Below, piece after piece: positions 42,651 through 45,789 of a stretch of DNA of 45,789 nt (position 1 is its first letter; each line of letters starts with the position of its first letter). Below the pieces are notes generated by a model. That model did no database searches. It was not told the DNA's origin and saw nothing but the letters and a program-made list of their open reading frames with translations. A program made the position numbers and the translations under genes. The stretch lies in contig CACJUH010000003.1 of the NCBI GenBank assembly GCA_902596545.1, forward strand, positions 1-45,789, read 5' to 3'. This DNA comes from an uncultured Candidatus Actinomarina sp. GTDB lineage: Bacteria; Actinomycetota; Acidimicrobiia; Actinomarinales; Actinomarinaceae.

Positions 42651-43640
42651 CTATCCTTTTAATTTTTTCTTTAAATTTTCAATAGCATCAATGTTAAATG
42701 GATCAGTCTTTAAATGATCTGCTAAATTAACACTTACTAAATCACCTATTAAGACTAAATGAAATAGGTCTTTAATTAAATTTTCAGTGGAAATATTTCT
42801 AACATCAATAGTGTCGACTTTAGAACCTATGAGTTCCTTTGTAAATTCAAATCTATTATCTATCTTTTTATGGTCATCACCTCTAAGAAGAATTAAGATA
42901 AAGTTATTTTTTGAGCCTTCTTGGTCTGCTTCCCATGAAAGTATTTCATTATGGTGTACTTCCGGCATGAACCCAACATAAGCTTTTGATTTAGAATTCT
43001 CATTTATTTGTGTTTTCCATCTCTGAGCAACCAAATAAGTTAATTCTGAACCTGCATAAATTACTGCTGTTTTCGATCCAATTTGGCTTGCAATGTTCTT
43101 AGAAATTTCAAAAACTTCACTTGAATCGTCTTCCGTCAAGTTGTTTAAATAATTTCCAGCTTCTTCACATGCATCAATAAAAACTTCTTTAATTTGTTCA
43201 GGTAAAAAATTGATAACCGCTTTGGTCATAAGGCCAAATGCAGCTCTTGGCTGGAGTCCATCTGGAACTTTGATAAATTTTTTATTATATTTGGTAGCTA
43301 ATTCTAAAAGTTCTCCACCACTGGAAATTGCTGCCCATTCTAATTTTTGATTTATTGCATCTTTAGCAACACTAACTGTCTCTTCTGTATTTCCAGAATA
43401 AGAAATGAATAAACAGAAGGGTCGACTAGCAATATGAGTTTTTGATAAATTATATGTTTTTCTAACTTCAACATCTATATTGGTATGTTGATTTAATATG
43501 AGTTTAAGAACATCACCTGCTACACCAGAACCACCCATACCTACAATGAGAATTCTGTCATAATCAATCGATGTAAATCCTTCTGAAATCTCTAAATCAG
43601 TTTTTAACTGATTTCCAAGATTTAAAACATGTTTTAACAT
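42651..43640 (-). CDS. SIS-domain phosphoglucose/phosphomannose isomerase
   Basis: A 329-residue sugar isomerase of the bifunctional PGI/PMI type. The sugar-binding VGMGGSGVAGDVLK, FISYSGNTEETVS and LQPRAAFGLMTKAV are characteristic, and EVHHNEILSWE carries the catalytic-site residues. It interconverts fructose 6-phosphate with glucose 6- or mannose 6-phosphate, feeding glycan synthesis with ManB. It starts right after the manB stop (no gap). Confidence 0.88.
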   Translation of the reverse strand: MLKHVLNLGNQLKTDLEISEGFTSIDYDRILIVGMGGSGVAGDVLKLILNQHTNIDVEVRKTYNLSKTHIASRPFCLFISYSGNTEETVSVAKDAINQKLEWAAISSGGELLELATKYNKKFIKVPDGLQPRAAFGLMTKAVINFLPEQIKEVFIDACEEAGNYLNNLTEDDSSEVFEISKNIASQIGSKTAVIYAGSELTYLVAQRWKTQINENSKSKAYVGFMPEVHHNEILSWEADQEGSKNNFILILLRGDDHKKIDNRFEFTKELIGSKVDTIDVRNISTENLIKDLFHLVLIGDLVSVNLADHLKTDPFNIDAIENLKKKLKG

Positions 43641-44981
43641 TTACAACTGAATACTAATCGAAATTTTTTCTAAAACTTGTTCAAGAATTTCTTGGGTATC
43701 AGCTTCAACATTTATTCTTAACTTAGTTTCTGTATTTGAACCCCTGACATTAAACCAAAAGTCACTATGCAGACAACTAAGTCCATCAGTTTTGTCAAAC
43801 TCCCCTTCAAAAATACTTTCAATTTTGTTTATCGCACTATCAATATCTTCAACAGCAAAATTTACTTCACCAGAACTAGGTGGGAAATTATAGTTATCAA
43901 TTACTGAGCTGATTTTATTTTTATTTTCTGAGAGCATTTTCATAAATATCAAAAGCGTGAGTATTGCAGAATCAGCATAAAAGTTATCTCTGTAATAAAA
44001 ATGTGCGCTATGTTCTCCCCCAAAATCAGCATCTACATCACGCATCATTTTTTTTATATTGGAGTGACCAACTTTACATTTATATAATTCAATATTGTTA
44101 TCTTTCATGACTTTTAACGCATGAGGAGAGACGTTTACATTGTGGACTACTTTAAATTCAGTATTTTGTGAAGACAAAAATTCTGCTATTAAAACTGTCA
44201 TCATACTGCCTGAAATAACTCTTCCTAAATCATCTATAAATACACCTCTATCAGCGTCCCCATCAAATGCTATTCCAAAATCTAAATCATTATCTACTAC
44301 TAGTTTTTTTAAATCGGTTAAGTTAGTTTCGTCTGATGGGTCTGCAGGATGATTTGGAAAATTTCCATCAACTTCTAAATATATAGACTTTGTATTAAAT
44401 TTGTAAATATTATTTAAACTGTCAAATACTGCACCAAATACTCCATTTCCTCCATCAATACCAAAATTTAATTTTTGTGCAATACTCGCTGGAGAAACTA
44501 AGTTTTCGAGGTGTTCAAAGTATTTACTTACTATGTATTTGTCATTATTTTGAAATTTCTCGATATGTACTTCATCATTTGTATTAGCTAATTTTTTGAT
44601 ATCTTTCAGGCCAGAATTTTCACCTATTGGTATTGCTCCAGCATTACAGAGTTTGAAGCCATTATAATTTTTTGGATTATGAGAAGCTGTAATTATTGCA
44701 CCTGGTTTTTTAAGTAAGCCGGATAATGAATAGACAATATCTGTTGGAACTAATCCAGCATAAATAATTTCTTTATTTATAGATTTAATTCCAGAGGTAA
44801 AAGCATCAAGCATTTCAATATTTGAGACTCTCCCGTCATGACCCACAATAATAGTGTCATCTGTAACAAATTCTGCAAAAGCTTTGCCAATTTTATAAGC
44901 TACATGCTGGTCTATGCTGTCACCATAAATGCCCCTAATATCATAAGATTTAAAAATTAAATCTAGTTTATTTTTTGTCAT
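43641..44981 (-). CDS. manB: Phosphomannomutase/phosphoglucomutase
   Basis: A 446-residue phosphohexomutase. The phosphoserine loop is TASHNPKNYNGFK, the Mg-binding loop DGDADRGVF, the sugar loop GGEHSAHFYYRDN, and the C-terminal phosphate loop sits near FWFNVRGSNTETKLR. It interconverts hexose 6- and 1-phosphates for GDP-mannose and other nucleotide sugars. It is the first gene of the long cluster that runs to smpB, and is divergent from the glycosyltransferase across about 20 bases. Confidence 0.94.
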   Translation of the reverse strand: MTKNKLDLIFKSYDIRGIYGDSIDQHVAYKIGKAFAEFVTDDTIIVGHDGRVSNIEMLDAFTSGIKSINKEIIYAGLVPTDIVYSLSGLLKKPGAIITASHNPKNYNGFKLCNAGAIPIGENSGLKDIKKLANTNDEVHIEKFQNNDKYIVSKYFEHLENLVSPASIAQKLNFGIDGGNGVFGAVFDSLNNIYKFNTKSIYLEVDGNFPNHPADPSDETNLTDLKKLVVDNDLDFGIAFDGDADRGVFIDDLGRVISGSMMTVLIAEFLSSQNTEFKVVHNVNVSPHALKVMKDNNIELYKCKVGHSNIKKMMRDVDADFGGEHSAHFYYRDNFYADSAILTLLIFMKMLSENKNKISSVIDNYNFPPSSGEVNFAVEDIDSAINKIESIFEGEFDKTDGLSCLHSDFWFNVRGSNTETKLRINVEADTQEILEQVLEKISISIQL

Positions 44982-44989
44982 TACTCAAT

Positions 44990-44996
44990 TATTGTA
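44990..44996. promoter_or_regulatory. Superimposed divergent -10 boxes between manB and the glycosyltransferase
   Basis: On the minus strand TACAAT (44996-44991) lies 9 bases before the manB ATG. On the plus strand TATTGT (44990-44995) lies 7 bases before the glycosyltransferase ATG at 45003. The two boxes occupy the same bases. Each -35 region would fall in the other gene's coding start. Confidence 0.35.
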
Positions 44997-45002
44997 CTGT
45001 TG

Positions 45003-45737
45003 ATGAATTCAAAATCTAATTTTAATAACTTTTCAATTGTAATTCCTATTTTTAATGAGGAAGATATTCTTGCAGAATCCTTAAATAATATTATTTCTAT
45101 TTGTGAAAGAACAGCTATCGACTATGAAATCATTATTTCAGAAAATGGGTCTACTGACAGTACAAAAAAAATTGCAAGAGAATTTGAACAATCTAATTCC
45201 AAAATAGTTTTGATTGAAAGCGATAATCCAAATTATGGTGAAGCTCTTAAAAGAGGATTTTTGAAATGTAAAAATGAAATTATTATTTCATTTGATATTG
45301 ACTATTATTCTGAAAGTTTTTTAAAAGAATGTTTATTGCTAGAAGAAAAATATGCAGGTTTAATTGCTTCAAAAAGATTGAACAATTCTGAAGATGGAAG
45401 AAGATTAATAAGAAAACTAGCCACTAATTTTTTTGTTTATTTTTTAAAAATTTTATTTAAAACTAAATTATCTGATACACATGGAATGAAAGCAATCAAG
45501 AAAAGTTTTGTAAATGATCATATTAATTTGGTAATTTCTACTCAAGATTTATTTGATACAGAACTACTACTTAGAATTGAAAAAACTGCAAACGAATTTA
45601 AGGAAGTGCCTGCAAAAATTAACGAAATAAGACCAAGTGTTTCAGTTATATACAAAAGAATTCCAAGAACTTTAAAGAGCTTAATTAAGCTAAAAACTGC
45701 GTTTTATAAAGAATCTTTAAAAACAAAAAATTTATAA
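45003..45737 (+). CDS. Family 2 glycosyltransferase
   Basis: A 244-residue GT-A glycosyltransferase. SIVIPIFNEEDILAESLNNI binds the nucleotide, EIIISENGSTDSTKKIA follows, and the usual DxD/DxSD-type position reads FDIDYYS, with SKRLNNSEDGRRLIRKL after it. It resembles DPM/DPG-type enzymes that use nucleotide sugars on lipid or glycan acceptors. There is no membrane helix, apart from a weakly hydrophobic FFVYFLKILF. A TTG one codon earlier is in frame, but ATG at 45003 is preferred. Specificity unknown. It is divergent from manB, which suggests shared glycan synthesis. Confidence 0.88.
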   Translation: MNSKSNFNNFSIVIPIFNEEDILAESLNNIISICERTAIDYEIIISENGSTDSTKKIAREFEQSNSKIVLIESDNPNYGEALKRGFLKCKNEIIISFDIDYYSESFLKECLLLEEKYAGLIASKRLNNSEDGRRLIRKLATNFFVYFLKILFKTKLSDTHGMKAIKKSFVNDHINLVISTQDLFDTELLLRIEKTANEFKEVPAKINEIRPSVSVIYKRIPRTLKSLIKLKTAFYKESLKTKNL

Positions 45738-45789
45738 ATTAAATACTTTATTGGAAGTATTGATCCATGAATTAAAATTGTAATTGCCA
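45732..45789 (-). CDS. Possible partial gene at the right edge (C-terminus only)
   Basis: A minus-strand frame entering from the right edge reads GNYNFNSWINTSNKVFNL and stops with TAA at 45734-45732, overlapping the glycosyltransferase stop by 6 bases. Such convergent overlaps are common here, so this may be the end of a real gene. With only 18 residues visible it could be chance. Confidence 0.3.
   Translation of the reverse strand, partial: GNYNFNSWINTSNKVFNL

Noticed and set aside
42642-42652. SAH riboswitch ahead of ahcY
   Set aside because: Only 3 bases separate ahcY from the upstream isomerase gene.
45742-45761. Terminator hairpin after the glycosyltransferase
   Set aside because: A 7-bp AATACTT/AAGTATT hairpin exists, but it has no T-tract and is weak, so termination is not supported.

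Overview
The window is about 45.8 kb of AT-rich, very gene-dense bacterial DNA. Neighbouring genes often overlap by 4 to 22 bases, and no stretch over 300 bases lacks a gene or RNA. The gene set is actinobacterial: a WhiB1-type iron-sulphur regulator, a mycoredoxin-like protein, a class E sortase with an LAxTG substrate, an F420/PPOX-type oxidoreductase, a DUF3152 protein, and the orders prfB-ftsE-ftsX-M23-smpB and tatD-rsmA-ispE-glmU-prs. Low GC, small intergenic gaps and threonine-rich stalks on exported proteins together suggest a streamlined marine member of Acidimicrobiia, such as the Actinomarinales (Ca. Actinomarina). That placement is inference; no 16S gene is present.

Layout. 1-9286 (minus): a surface module with a 2369-residue repeat protein that carries its own sortase, then a TetR regulator, a multi-pass membrane protein with a Thr stalk, and the start of another exported protein. 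9350-15172 (minus): hom-thrC, a membrane-anchored HExxH protein, an IF2_N-like/Thr-stalk membrane protein, a YqeY-like protein and a glycerophosphodiesterase. 15173-15533: a perfect CRP/GlxR-type palindrome lies between the glycerophosphodiesterase and whiB. 15523-20593 (minus): small protein, prs, glmU, tRNA-Gln, ispE, rsmA, tatD. 20624-25297: AbrB-type regulator, rsmI, an HExxH lipoprotein, mscL and an ABC exporter. 25290-26806 (minus): lhgO directly abutting the tmRNA gene. 26859-29993: an unknown gene, a PPOX protein, an AhpD-like selenoprotein, a DUF3152 protein and a small membrane protein. 30122-32752 (minus): a PGDH-like dehydrogenase, a HisN-like phosphatase, mycoredoxin, a small membrane protein and thioredoxin. 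32852-34381: gamma-glutamyltransferase. 34368-44981 (minus): one long cluster manB, pgi/pmi, ahcY, secA, prfB, ftsE, ftsX, M23 activator, smpB. 45003 to the end: a glycosyltransferase and the edge of one more gene.

Most notable are four points. First, the gene at 27953-28525 is interrupted by an in-frame TGA exactly at the second position of the CxxC active site of an AhpD/peroxidase-related enzyme, and a stem-loop with a GGUC loop follows. This is a CxxU selenoprotein candidate. Second, the giant surface protein holds an LAATG sorting signal and, on the same chain, a complete class E sortase domain, suggesting a self-sorting polypeptide. Third, the lhgO start codon touches the tmRNA CCA end, so tmRNA 3' maturation would create a leaderless lhgO mRNA. 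Fourth, whiB has a consensus CRP/GlxR palindrome upstream, as recalled for Mycobacterium whiB1.
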